Shown here in pieces: positions 53,616-62,808 of a DNA stretch of 64,000 nucleotides (position 1 is its first letter; each line of letters starts with the position of its first letter). The notes beneath the pieces were generated by a model. It made no database searches. It saw only the letters and a program-made list of their open reading frames with translations, and was not told where the DNA came from. A program made the translations under genes and the position numbers. The stretch comes from Paenibacillus sp. 1_12 (lineage in GTDB: Bacteria; Bacillota; Bacilli; Paenibacillales; NBRC-103111). The DNA lies in assembly GCF_900114475.1 (NCBI RefSeq), contig NZ_FOTE01000005.1:1-64000 (forward strand), given 5' to 3'.

Positions 53616-54977
53616 TTAGCTCGCTTTTCCCAAATATTTCATTGGGTTTTCCTGAACCTCACCCTTGCGGATTTCAAAATGCAAATGAACGCCTGTCGCA
53701 TTCCCAGTGCTGCCCATAATCCCGATCTTATCCCCTTTTTCTATGCGATCATCCACAGCTACGGAAATTTTGCTCAAATGCCCGTAAAGCGTGCTATAGC
53801 CGTTGTGATGGTCAATGATGATGCAGTTGCCGTAACCTGTTTTCCAGCCTGCGAAAATAACTACTCCATGATCGGAAGCGACGATGCCTGATTGCTCCGA
53901 CACCATATCCATTCCTGGATGAAAGCTTCCCCAGCGGCTCCCGTAATCGCTTGTCAGCTTAGCCCTATAGACGGGCCACGCGAACTGCCCTGTACCCATA
54001 CCTGCGACAATCATGGTACCTTTTTTCACTATTGCCTTTGTAGCCGAACGAATTAACTTTTGTTCAACTTCCGTTTCCTCTATAAATTCACCGTCAATTC
54101 GGGTTGTGTTCATTGCGACCTGCAGCAAGCCTGGGATTCCAGCCGATAAGATTTCTTGAATACCTGCCTTTAGTGAGTTATCTTCGATATATTCCGTAGT
54201 GAATGGCACCTCTACTTCGTTGATCCGCTGCTCAACCGTTTTGAGCGTCAGCATGGGCTGTGAGACAGACAAATCCAACTTTTCCCCGATACGAATTAAA
54301 TCGTTGCGAATTTGGGGATTGTTGTTATAGATGACTTGTTTATCGATTTTGAATTTATAGGCAAGACATGAAATACAATCACCACGTACAACGGTATAAA
54401 TGAAAGGCTTAACGCCTCCCGTTGCGATTTTATCCAATAATACCTCATTATCCTCAATATCCTCTGGTTCAATATCTACCTTTACAAGCTCAATGTGCTG
54501 TACAAATTCGGCATACTGAATGAACCCCGGCTGCTCCGTGGTCTGATCCTTGCCAATGGATGCCGTTAAAATACGAACCTTCGATTTACTGGACGCTGAG
54601 CCCGAATTAGTTACATCAGAATTGGGAGCGCTCACAGGCGCAAGCCGGATCTGTTTATATTGATCTAACAGAGCGGAAGCCGCTTCCTCGTCTTTCACAA
54701 TACCGAGCAGACTGCCATCAATCTTAATTTGCACGCCTCGTTTACTTGCAGCCAATTGCCGTTCCTGCTCGTAAATCTCGAGCTGCTCAGCCTCAGCATT
54801 AATAAAATCGTCTATGGAATGCTGATCCATGCTGTACAACTCCTCGTTGCGAGGTACGGACCCTTGCCTGTTAGGGTGTGGATGCAGTAAGCATCCGGCA
54901 AGCAATATGACCATGCCAATCACTGCACAACCTACCAATAGCCACCTGCATTTACTAAACTTTGTTGTGTAATCCAC
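53616..54977 (-). CDS. M23 peptidase with LysM and G5-type domains, probable lipoprotein
   Basis: 453 residues. The N-terminal signal has LLAGC at about 25-29, a lipobox-like motif. LysM (VVRGDCISCLAYKFKIDKQV, near 195-240) and a G5-like region (VPFTTEYIEDNSL) precede the M23 domain with SDYGSRWGSFHPGMDM and GVHLHFEIRKG, which provide the zinc ligands (His and Asp of HxxxD, and HxH). It should cut peptidoglycan cross-links outside the membrane. Such LysM-G5-M23 enzymes are common in sporulation and cell-wall growth of Bacillales. Confidence 0.85.
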   Translation of the reverse strand: MDYTTKFSKCRWLLVGCAVIGMVILLAGCLLHPHPNRQGSVPRNEELYSMDQHSIDDFINAEAEQLEIYEQERQLAASKRGVQIKIDGSLLGIVKDEEAASALLDQYKQIRLAPVSAPNSDVTNSGSASSKSKVRILTASIGKDQTTEQPGFIQYAEFVQHIELVKVDIEPEDIEDNEVLLDKIATGGVKPFIYTVVRGDCISCLAYKFKIDKQVIYNNNPQIRNDLIRIGEKLDLSVSQPMLTLKTVEQRINEVEVPFTTEYIEDNSLKAGIQEILSAGIPGLLQVAMNTTRIDGEFIEETEVEQKLIRSATKAIVKKGTMIVAGMGTGQFAWPVYRAKLTSDYGSRWGSFHPGMDMVSEQSGIVASDHGVVIFAGWKTGYGNCIIIDHHNGYSTLYGHLSKISVAVDDRIEKGDKIGIMGSTGNATGVHLHFEIRKGEVQENPMKYLGKAS

Positions 54978-55059
54978 TTGTACCTCCCGTTAATTCGGTG
55001 TAATGGTGGAGAGTAAACAACCTGTTCTAGTCTATTCAGCTAGCAATCTAGTTAGCACA

Positions 55060-55096
55060 ACAAAAAAGACGCCCATTGCTGAGCGCCTTCTTTAAT
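55060..55096 (-). terminator. Terminator after ahcY
   Basis: On the minus strand AAGA...CGCTC pairs with GGGCG...TCTT (with a 3-nt bulge), followed by TTTTTTG. It starts about 20 bp after the ahcY stop codon. Confidence 0.65.
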
Positions 55097-55114
55097 TTCG
55101 TTGAACATCCTTTA

Positions 55115-56377
55115 TTAATGCTCTGCCCAGCTGTCCAGGTACAGTTTTTGCTCGTCAGTTAATGTATCTATCGTAACATTCATCGATGCCAGTTTATAAC
55201 GCGCTACCTGTTCATCCAGCTCATAAGGCACGTTGACAACCTTTTTGCCAATGGAATTGTAGTTGTCATTTACATATTTTAAAGACATCGCCTGCAGTGC
55301 AAACGTCATATCCATAATTTCTGCAGGATGACCGTCTCCTGCCGCTAAATTGACCAAACGTCCTTCTGCGATCAAATAGAATTTACGTCCGTCTTTCAAC
55401 TTGTATTCTTCAATGTTGCGTCGAACCGTACGTTTGGACTCGGACAATTCGTCCAGCTCAGGCTTGTTGACTTCAATGTCAAAATGGCCTGCATTAGAAA
55501 GAATAGCACCGTCCTTCATTACCTTGTAGTGCTCGCCGCGGATAACATCACGATTACCTGTAACAGTGACGAAGAAATCGCCGACTTTGGCTGCTTCAAC
55601 CATCGACATGACAGCAAAACCGTCCATGTAGGCTTCAACCGCACGAATGCCATCAATTTCAGTGACAACCACATTAGCGCCCAATCCTTTGGCACGCATA
55701 GCAACGCCTTTACCGCACCAGCCGTAGCCGACAACGACAACCGTTTTACCGGCAACAACCAGATTGGTTGTACGATTAATGCCATCCCATACCGATTGAC
55801 CTGTTCCATAACGGTTATCAAACAAATATTTGCAATAAGCATCATTAACCGCAATCATCGGGAATTGCAGCTTATCTTCTTTTTCCATTGCTTTCAAACG
55901 CAAAATACCGGTAGTGGTTTCCTCCGCTCCACCACGTACGTTTTTCAGCAGATCTTTACGCTCTGAATGCAGCATCGATACCAGATCTCCACCATCATCG
56001 ATAATGAGGTCTGGTTCGGTTTCCAACGTCTTGATCAACAACTCTCTGTATTCCTTAGGATCTGGATTGTACTTGGCAAATACCGTAATACCGTCCTCAA
56101 CCAAAGCTGCGCATACATCATCTTGTGTGGATAACGGATTACTTCCGCAAATTGCAACTTCAGCTCCGCCTGCCTTAACGACCTTGGCCAAATAAGCAGT
56201 TTTAGCTTCTAAATGCAAGGAAATGGCTACTTTAAGACCTTTAAACGGCTGTTCCTTCTCAAATTGCTCTCTGATCCGGTTCAAAACCGGCATATGAGCA
56301 TTAACCCACTCGATTTTTAAATGTCCTTCCGGCGCTAAAGCCAGGTCTTTAATAATACTGCGTTCCTTCGTATTCAT
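55115..56377 (-). CDS. ahcY: Adenosylhomocysteinase
   Basis: Splits S-adenosylhomocysteine to adenosine and homocysteine. 420 residues. The NAD-binding region is [40 protein letters not shown] and [10 protein letters not shown] are conserved substrate parts. The C-terminal end lacks the usual KPDHYRY, as in the shorter bacterial and archaeal forms. The ATG has GGAGGAAC. It is 40 bp after bshC on the same strand. AhcY in Bacillales is not universal, as many use the Pfs/LuxS route instead, so this suggests a different SAM-recycling choice. Confidence 0.92.
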   Translation of the reverse strand: MNTKERSIIKDLALAPEGHLKIEWVNAHMPVLNRIREQFEKEQPFKGLKVAISLHLEAKTAYLAKVVKAGGAEVAICGSNPLSTQDDVCAALVEDGITVFAKYNPDPKEYRELLIKTLETEPDLIIDDGGDLVSMLHSERKDLLKNVRGGAEETTTGILRLKAMEKEDKLQFPMIAVNDAYCKYLFDNRYGTGQSVWDGINRTTNLVVAGKTVVVVGYGWCGKGVAMRAKGLGANVVVTEIDGIRAVEAYMDGFAVMSMVEAAKVGDFFVTVTGNRDVIRGEHYKVMKDGAILSNAGHFDIEVNKPELDELSESKRTVRRNIEEYKLKDGRKFYLIAEGRLVNLAAGDGHPAEIMDMTFALQAMSLKYVNDNYNSIGKKVVNVPYELDEQVARYKLASMNVTIDTLTDEQKLYLDSWAEH

Positions 56378-56416
56378 TGATGTTCCTCCTTCAAATTATG
56401 GGGGTTAAAAGTACTT

Positions 56417-58057
56417 TTACATATAAAGAATCTTGTGCTTGCCATCAGGCTTTAAATCACTGTCTACAAGTTCGTACAGCCAAGAGTCACCGTATTTATT
56501 AAGATACGAAAAAATATTATACACCCGCTCCTGTGGTTTTCCCATCGGGACGACTGACAAACCGATTCGCTGGAAGTGTCGTAGCGAAGCATCGAACTGT
56601 GCACGGGCTCCATCACTCGCTTTTTGCTCCAAAAAGTGGATTTGTTCGATAATTTTGCCCATGTTGGTTTCTCCCAGCTTACCAATCCCTGGGTTAATCC
56701 CTGCAATCAATTCAACCAGAGGTTGGTAACCCTCAACAAATTGGGCTCGCACCTCTGCAAAACGCTCCTCAAGCTTGAGCGTATCCTGAGAACGCAGCCA
56801 CTCCTCCTGCTTATCCTCCAGACGGTATAACACATCTTCCAGTGAAAGACCAAATTTGTGCATATTCTTCTGCACGGTTCCTTCGAGAATGGTGAATTCC
56901 AACCTTGGAATGACAATCGGCATTTGGTATCCGATCTGATGAAATGCCTTACGCGTAATCGCCCAATAGGCTATTTCACCTGGACCCAATACTGTACCCA
57001 GAACAGGGAACAAATATTCCTGCATCAGCGGTCTGGTCATGACATTGTTGCTGAATCGCTCTGGTGTCGATTCCGCCCAATCCAGCAGCTGCTCACGGGT
57101 ATACATGCGTTCCTTCTTACGATCGGTATAAGGACCATCGGGTCCAGCCGCATATAATAAGATCCGCTCATCATCATCCAACACGAATAAGTTGGCACTG
57201 CGTTCATTCAATTCTACCTGGGATGAATAACTAAGCGCCTGTACCTGATCTCGACCCGCCAGTACGGCAGCATTCACGGCTTCATGCTCACGAATCAGCT
57301 TGGCAAACATAGGTGATTCCAGCCGTCTAAGCTTGGGATCATCGGAGTTAACCAATACTAAACCTTGTGCACCAAACAGCTTGGCGATAATTCGTCCAAA
57401 AAAATCAACTAGGGTATGGGACTCAGCCGCTGCGGCACGAAGCAAATCCATCCACCCCGGTTTAAACTCGGTCGGTATCAGGGATGCATCCAATAGCTCC
57501 AGCGCTGTGACCCACTGCTCCTGTGAAATCGTCAGGCTGCTAACTGTACTACGCTTACCGCTCGGATGCTCAATCTTAATCTTGCTGACCTGCATATCCT
57601 GAGATAAGTAATACATATGGTTCACTTCGTCAAAATCATGATCCTCGCCCGCAATCCAAAAAACAGGAATAACGGGGCGCCCCAGTTTCTCCGAAGCTAG
57701 CTTTGCTGAGCGAATCAAAGTAATCGCCTTATAAATAACAAGGGCTTGACCGCTGAACAAGCCTGCTTGCTGTCCACCCACGATACAAAGCGTCTCCTGC
57801 TGCTTCAGCTTTCCTATCGCATCCAAAGCTTGTGGAGCATTGCCGATAGCTTTATTGTAGCTATGCAAAACCTCAACGAGTTGTCCTCGGTCGGCTGCCA
57901 GAGGATTCCCGCGATCGAGCCAAGCCGCACGTTCAGCCCAAGATGATTCGTTCCAAGGGTCATGCTCGAATAAGTCACTCACCTTGTCATAATCTTGAAC
58001 GTAATCCTCAGTTAAAGGCAGGCTGGATTTCCAATGAATCGATTCCACTTTCAACAA
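56417..58057 (-). CDS. bshC: Bacillithiol synthase, cysteine-adding enzyme
   Basis: Adds cysteine to glucosaminyl-malate in the last step of bacillithiol synthesis. About 546 residues. Recognisable segments: ETLCIVGGQQAGLFSGQALV, VPVFWIAGEDHDFDEVNHMY (as PVIPVFWIAGEDHDFDE), and the C-terminal GKPQERVYNIFSYLNKYGDS. The first GTG (58072) has no ribosome binding site; TTG 58057 with AGGCGG 6 bases upstream is preferred. Followed by ahcY, and divergent from a PPOX-family gene. Confidence 0.9.
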   Translation of the reverse strand: MLKVESIHWKSSLPLTEDYVQDYDKVSDLFEHDPWNESSWAERAAWLDRGNPLAADRGQLVEVLHSYNKAIGNAPQALDAIGKLKQQETLCIVGGQQAGLFSGQALVIYKAITLIRSAKLASEKLGRPVIPVFWIAGEDHDFDEVNHMYYLSQDMQVSKIKIEHPSGKRSTVSSLTISQEQWVTALELLDASLIPTEFKPGWMDLLRAAAAESHTLVDFFGRIIAKLFGAQGLVLVNSDDPKLRRLESPMFAKLIREHEAVNAAVLAGRDQVQALSYSSQVELNERSANLFVLDDDERILLYAAGPDGPYTDRKKERMYTREQLLDWAESTPERFSNNVMTRPLMQEYLFPVLGTVLGPGEIAYWAITRKAFHQIGYQMPIVIPRLEFTILEGTVQKNMHKFGLSLEDVLYRLEDKQEEWLRSQDTLKLEERFAEVRAQFVEGYQPLVELIAGINPGIGKLGETNMGKIIEQIHFLEQKASDGARAQFDASLRHFQRIGLSVVPMGKPQERVYNIFSYLNKYGDSWLYELVDSDLKPDGKHKILYM

Positions 58058-58259
58058 CGGAAGCCGCCTCACTTTATTTATAATATGTATCTACTTGATT
58101 GTACACATGTTCGATGAAATCGTCAAAAGTCTGGAGCTCTAAATTACAACAAATTTTTGAGACTTCGTTTCAAAACGGGTCGGTTTGGGGTACTTTATAG
58201 AATGATTCGATGTAAGTCACGACTCAACCATCCAATAATCCACGAAGGGAGTTATTCTT

Positions 58260-58688
58260 ATGGTACAGGGAGTTAAAGAAACGCAGCTTCAGGAAAAGAT
58301 CGTTAAAGCACTCAGTGGAAATCCAATCTGCTCGTTCGCAACAATTGAGGGCAATAAACCCAAGGTCCGCTACATGGCGCTTTTCAATGACAATTTGTCC
58401 ATTTATCTGGCTACCAATAAGAAAACACACAAAGTGGAGGAATTGCAAAAAAATCCTCATGTGCACATATTGACCGGCTTTGACGGCAAGCCGTCATCCG
58501 TCATTTTACAGGTAGAAGGAACTGCGAAGATCTCACAGAATGAAAGCTTGAAAGAAAAATTGTGGCAGGACGATTTCAAAGCATATTTTGACGGAAAACA
58601 AGACCCCAACTATGTCATTATAGAAATCACACCGTCGCAGATTGAATATATGAATGGTGACGGCCAGCCTGAGGTTTGGCACGGCTAG
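58260..58688 (+). CDS. Pyridoxamine 5'-phosphate oxidase-family (split-barrel) protein
   Basis: 142 residues. The flavin-type split barrel is recognisable: VKALSGNPICSFATIEGNKP, KVRYMALFNDNLSIYLATNK, VEELQKNPHVHILTGF, QVEGTAKIS. True PNPO catalytic residues were not traced, so it is probably a FMN- or F420-type general reductase/oxidase. The ATG has AAGGGAG. Monocistronic, followed by hairpins at 58710-58760. Confidence 0.75.
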   Translation: MVQGVKETQLQEKIVKALSGNPICSFATIEGNKPKVRYMALFNDNLSIYLATNKKTHKVEELQKNPHVHILTGFDGKPSSVILQVEGTAKISQNESLKEKLWQDDFKAYFDGKQDPNYVIIEITPSQIEYMNGDGQPEVWHG

Positions 58689-58763
58689 TAGCCGCTTAGT
58701 TGATATGAGAAGCTCGTCTCTCATGTGGAGTCTCTCCCATGAGAACGGGCGCTTTTTAAATTT

Positions 58764-58814
58764 AAAAGGGGGATGTGAGCACAGGTCATTCAGACCGCTG
58801 CCACATCCCCTTTT
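58764..58814. terminator. Terminator at the end of the opp operon
   Basis: AAAAGGGGGATGTG pairs with CACATCCCCTTTT (one bulge), with T-runs on both sides. It starts 10 bp after the oppF stop codon and also closes the PPOX gene's region. Confidence 0.8.
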
Positions 58815-58823
58815 CTATCCGAT

Positions 58824-59783
58824 TTAATTGTATAAATGACAAGCTGCATAATGATCCGGTTCAATCTCTTTAAACTCTGGCATGATTGCGGCACATACGT
58901 CCATAACATAAGGACACCGGGTCCGAAAAGGGCAGCCGCTTGGCGGATTCAAGGGACTTGGAATTTCGCCCTTTAGAATAATTCGCTCCCGCGTACGCTC
59001 GATCTCAGGATCAGGAATCGGGATCGCCGACAGCAGCGACTGTGTATAAGGGTGCAGCGGTTTGGCATACAAAGCATCCGAAGTGGTTACTTCAATCAGC
59101 TTTCCTAAATACATAACGCCAATCCGATCCGATATATGCTTAACCATCGCTAAATCATGAGCAATAAACAAATAGGTTAAATCCCGTTCCTTTTGTAGCC
59201 GTTTGAACAAGTTAACAACCTGCGCCTGTACCGAAACATCCAATGCGGATATAGGCTCGTCCGCGATAATAAATTGCGGATTAATGGCTAGTGCTCGCGC
59301 AATACCTATACGCTGCCGCTGACCTCCTGAGAATTCATGAGGGAATCGGCTAGCATGCTCTTCATTCAAGCCCACGTCCTGCAGCAGCTGCACAACGCGT
59401 TCTTTCCGTTTGCTACCCGTGTAGAGCTTATTAATATCCATGCCTTCAGCAATGATGTTCCCTACAGTCATTCGCGGATTAAGCGAAGCATAAGGATCTT
59501 GAAATACCATCTGCATCTGACTACGAAACTCCTGCAGTTGGCTTCCACGAAGCTGATGCACATGCTGTCCGTTAAACAGAACTTCCCCGCCAGTTGCTTC
59601 ATACAGACGAATAATGGTACGTCCTGCCGTTGATTTACCGCAGCCGGACTCACCTACCAAACCAAACGTTTCACCACGTTTGATAGAGAAGCTCAAATCG
59701 TCTACAGCCTTCAGCAGCTTACCGCCGCCCAGGTTAAAATGCTTTTGCAATTTGCGGACCTCTAATAATGGAGCACTGCTCAT
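58824..59783 (-). CDS. oppF: Oligopeptide ABC transporter ATP-binding protein
   Basis: 319 residues from ATG 59783, which overlaps the oppD stop by 4 bp (ATGA) and has GGAGGT upstream; an upstream start at 59846 is rejected. Walker A GESGCGKSTAGR, signature HEFSGGQRQRIGIARAL, Walker B FIIADEPISALD. The C-terminal Cys-rich motif (PSGCPFRTRCPYVMDVC) is typical of the OppD/F family's iron-sulphur-type extension. Last gene of the operon. Confidence 0.93.
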   Translation of the reverse strand: MSSAPLLEVRKLQKHFNLGGGKLLKAVDDLSFSIKRGETFGLVGESGCGKSTAGRTIIRLYEATGGEVLFNGQHVHQLRGSQLQEFRSQMQMVFQDPYASLNPRMTVGNIIAEGMDINKLYTGSKRKERVVQLLQDVGLNEEHASRFPHEFSGGQRQRIGIARALAINPQFIIADEPISALDVSVQAQVVNLFKRLQKERDLTYLFIAHDLAMVKHISDRIGVMYLGKLIEVTTSDALYAKPLHPYTQSLLSAIPIPDPEIERTRERIILKGEIPSPLNPPSGCPFRTRCPYVMDVCAAIMPEFKEIEPDHYAACHLYN

Positions 59784-60805
59784 CGGGTAACACCTCCCGC
59801 TTCTATCGGACGATCCACTTCTGGTGCATCGGGATGCAGCAGCCAACAGGCTGCAGATTGTGTGTCCGACACACTCCTATGTTCAGGATCGGTTTGTACA
59901 CAAACCTTCATCGCATAAGGACATCTTGCTGCGAAGGCACAGCCAGTCGGAGGCGCAAACAAATCCGGCGGTGTCCCTGGAATAGGCACCAAGTCACTAT
60001 TAGCAGGCTGATCCAGACGAGGGACAGAACGAAGCAAGCCCCACGTATAGGGATGCTGAGGATTGTAAAACAGTTCATCCACCGTCCCCTGCTCAACTAC
60101 TTTCCCCGCGTACATCACGAGAACTCGCTGTGCCATCTCCGCCACCACGCCAAGATCATGCGTAATGAGGATGATCGAAGCCTCGGTCTGCTCAGCCAAC
60201 CTTTTCATCAGCTCGATAATTTGCGCCTGAATCGTAACATCCAGTGCCGTTGTCGGCTCATCCGCGATTAGGAGCTTCGGACTACAAGCAAGCGCAATCG
60301 CTATCATCACACGCTGACGCATTCCGCCTGAAAATTCATGAGGGTACTGCAGCATACGACCGTCCGGATTGGAAATGCCTACAAGCTTCAATATCTCAAC
60401 AGCACGCTTGTTGGCCTCTGCAACGCTTACCTTTTCATGCTTAACTATACCTTCTGTGATTTGCTTGCCTATCGTCATCGTTGGATTCAATGAGGTCATC
60501 GGGTCTTGAAAGATCATTCCGATTTCCGACCCGCGAATCGATTCCATCTGCTTATTCGAGCATGTCGTAATCTCAGTTTTTCCGTTAAAACGAATGGATC
60601 CGTCCTTGATCACACTTGGCGGCGATGGATTCAGTCTCATAATCGTTTGTGCTGTTACCGACTTGCCGCAGCCGGATTCCCCGACAATTGCAAGCACCTC
60701 TCCTTTTTGCAGATCAAAAGATACACCGCGCACGGCCTGTACCTCTCCGGCATAGGTTTGGAAGGATACCCTGAGGTTCTGGACCTCCAATATGTTGTCT
60801 TTCAT
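59780..60805 (-). CDS. oppD: Oligopeptide ABC transporter ATP-binding protein
   Basis: 341 residues. Walker A GESGCGKSVTAQ, signature HEFSGGMRQRVMIAIAL, Walker B LLIADEPTTALD, and a C-terminal Cys motif (PTGCAFAARCPYAMKVC). One of the paired ATPases that power the OppBC channel. ATG 60805 has GGAGG. It starts 32 bp after oppC. Confidence 0.93.
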   Translation of the reverse strand: MKDNILEVQNLRVSFQTYAGEVQAVRGVSFDLQKGEVLAIVGESGCGKSVTAQTIMRLNPSPPSVIKDGSIRFNGKTEITTCSNKQMESIRGSEIGMIFQDPMTSLNPTMTIGKQITEGIVKHEKVSVAEANKRAVEILKLVGISNPDGRMLQYPHEFSGGMRQRVMIAIALACSPKLLIADEPTTALDVTIQAQIIELMKRLAEQTEASIILITHDLGVVAEMAQRVLVMYAGKVVEQGTVDELFYNPQHPYTWGLLRSVPRLDQPANSDLVPIPGTPPDLFAPPTGCAFAARCPYAMKVCVQTDPEHRSVSDTQSAACWLLHPDAPEVDRPIEAGGVTR

Positions 60806-60837
60806 CGTCGTGTCCTCCTTGATTGTGGCATCCTGCG

Positions 60838-61752
60838 TTATTTTCGCATTTTCGGATCAAGTGCATCGCGCAAGCCGTCCCCAAGCAAATTAAAGCTCAT
60901 CAAGATGAAGCTGAAAATAACTGTCGGAAAAATAACTCTATGAGGATACAAACGGATCGAATTCGCTCCGTCCGATAACAATGCCCCCAGGGATGCAAGC
61001 GGTACTCTTATTCCCAATCCGATAAAGCTTAAAAACGCCTCAACGAAAATAGCCGATGGCACTATGAACGTAATTTGTACAATGATAAGTCCAAGTGCAT
61101 TGGGAACGAGATGCTTCAAAATAATGCGAGCTCCACCCGCTCCCAGCGTGCGTGCAGCCAGCACATACTCCTGTTCCTTTAAAGAAAGCACCTGACCACG
61201 AACAAGTCTTGCCATGGGCACCCAACCTGTGATTGCATAAGCAATAATGATCGTTTTGAACCCGGGTCCAAGCACCACGATCAGCAAAATCGAGATCAGC
61301 AGGAAGGGAATCGAATAGATGATTTCGATCACGCGCTGCATCATATCATCGACCCGTCCCCCATAATAAGCAGAGATACCGCCGTACATGACACCGAACA
61401 CCAGATCAAGCAATGCTGCAGTAAGTCCGATCGCTAATGAAATGCGTGTCCCCCACCATACGCGAACCCACAAGTCCCGACCAAAATCATCCGTTCCAAA
61501 CCAATGTGCCCAGGAAGGCTTTTGATTTTTAATATCATAATTTTGCGTTGCATAATCAAAATGGGATAGCAGCGGGCCGGCAATAGATAGTACAGCCAAC
61601 GTAATCAAAGTGATTAGGCCGAACATCGCCAGCTTATTTTTCTTAAGCCTTCTCCAGGCATCCTGCCAATAGGTCATAGATGGTCTTACTAGGACTTCAC
61701 GCCCTGTATTCTCTTTGACAAGAGGCTCAAACAAATCTTTAGATTCCATCAC
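60838..61752 (-). CDS. oppC: Oligopeptide ABC transporter permease
   Basis: 304 residues with about six membrane segments. The N-terminal cytosolic tail has AWRRLKKNKLAMFGLITLIT, typical of OppC. The EAA loop region is YVLAARTLGAGGARIILKHL. WAHWFGTDDFGRDLWVRVWW follows the first membrane segment, as usual for the family. Its ATG overlaps the oppB stop by 4 bp. Confidence 0.92.
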   Translation of the reverse strand: MMESKDLFEPLVKENTGREVLVRPSMTYWQDAWRRLKKNKLAMFGLITLITLAVLSIAGPLLSHFDYATQNYDIKNQKPSWAHWFGTDDFGRDLWVRVWWGTRISLAIGLTAALLDLVFGVMYGGISAYYGGRVDDMMQRVIEIIYSIPFLLISILLIVVLGPGFKTIIIAYAITGWVPMARLVRGQVLSLKEQEYVLAARTLGAGGARIILKHLVPNALGLIIVQITFIVPSAIFVEAFLSFIGLGIRVPLASLGALLSDGANSIRLYPHRVIFPTVIFSFILMSFNLLGDGLRDALDPKMRK

Positions 61753-62684
61753 TTGCTGCCTCCTTGAGTCAGACGAATGCGGGGATCGACGAATCCGTAT
61801 ATGATATCTGTTACAAACAATACCGCCACCAGCAGAAAGGAATAAAAGATAGTCAGACCGGTGATCATCGTATAATCATTGGAGTAAATCGACTGAACAA
61901 AATGCTTCCCGAGCCCAGGCACGACAAAGATTTGCTCCACTACTAGTGTTCCCGTTATTAAATTGACAAAAACCGGACCCAATACGGTTACAACTGGCAG
62001 GATTGCATTGCGAAGGGTATGACGTATGACGATCGTACGCTGCGGCAATCCTTTGGCTTTAGCCGTCTTGATATAATCTAGGCTCAGTACATCAAGCATT
62101 GACGTTCGCATCAAACGGGCTAATATCGCAATCGTCCCGAAGGAAAGCGCGATAGCAGGAAGCACCCGACTTGATGGCCCTGTCCACATCCCGGTAGGTA
62201 GCCAGCCCAGCTTTACTCCAATAAAGTAGGAGAGCAGCGGGCCCAATACAAAGGAAGGAATCGAAATACCGATAACCGCCGTGAACATAGCTCCGATATC
62301 GGCACCTTTGTTATGGTTCAAGGATGCAATAACCCCTAATATAAGACCGACAATAATAGCGATCACTAACGCCCACAGTCCCAATTCTAGAGAGGCCGGA
62401 AAGCCTTGTGCAATGATATCTGTCACCTTGCGGGTAGGAAAAGCGTACGAGACACCCAAATCACCGTGTATGACATTGTTCATATATTTCAGATACTGCT
62501 CCCACATCGGCTTATCCAAGCCGTATTGCGCATACAGCAGCGTTTTTTGTTCAGCTGTGAGTTTAAGCGACTCTTCCCCGAACGGGTCCCCCGGCAAATT
62601 CTTCATCAACACAAAAGTAAACGAAACAATCACCCACAAAGTGATTATCATATAAATAAAACGCCGGAACGCATAGCGCAGCAT
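61749..62684 (-). CDS. oppB: Oligopeptide ABC transporter permease
   Basis: About 310 residues from ATG 62684 (MLRYAFRRFIYMIITLWVIV), which has AAGGAGG upstream; the upstream frame to 62735 is rejected. Six membrane segments; EAA loop IKTAKAKGLPQRTIVIRHTL; NLPGDPFGEE after the first segment is diagnostic. It lies 120 bp after oppA, with a hairpin in between. Confidence 0.92.
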   Translation of the reverse strand: MLRYAFRRFIYMIITLWVIVSFTFVLMKNLPGDPFGEESLKLTAEQKTLLYAQYGLDKPMWEQYLKYMNNVIHGDLGVSYAFPTRKVTDIIAQGFPASLELGLWALVIAIIVGLILGVIASLNHNKGADIGAMFTAVIGISIPSFVLGPLLSYFIGVKLGWLPTGMWTGPSSRVLPAIALSFGTIAILARLMRTSMLDVLSLDYIKTAKAKGLPQRTIVIRHTLRNAILPVVTVLGPVFVNLITGTLVVEQIFVVPGLGKHFVQSIYSNDYTMITGLTIFYSFLLVAVLFVTDIIYGFVDPRIRLTQGGSK

Positions 62685-62747
62685 GTTTATGGACCTCCTT
62701 AAAGTTTTCCGAAGGAAAACTAACTTCGTAAGCATTAGAACCCAGCA

Positions 62748-62783
62748 GAGGGCCGCTCCAACAATTGTCAGAATGGCCCCCTA
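62748..62783 (-). other. Hairpin between oppA and oppB
   Basis: On the minus strand GGGGCC-type bases pair with GGCCC around a loop that contains ACAATTGT. There is no long T-run. Such a structure between a binding-protein gene and its permease gene commonly lets the first be expressed more. Confidence 0.5.
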
Positions 62784-62808
62784 TCGAGCATGTAAATGTG
62801 TCTCACCC

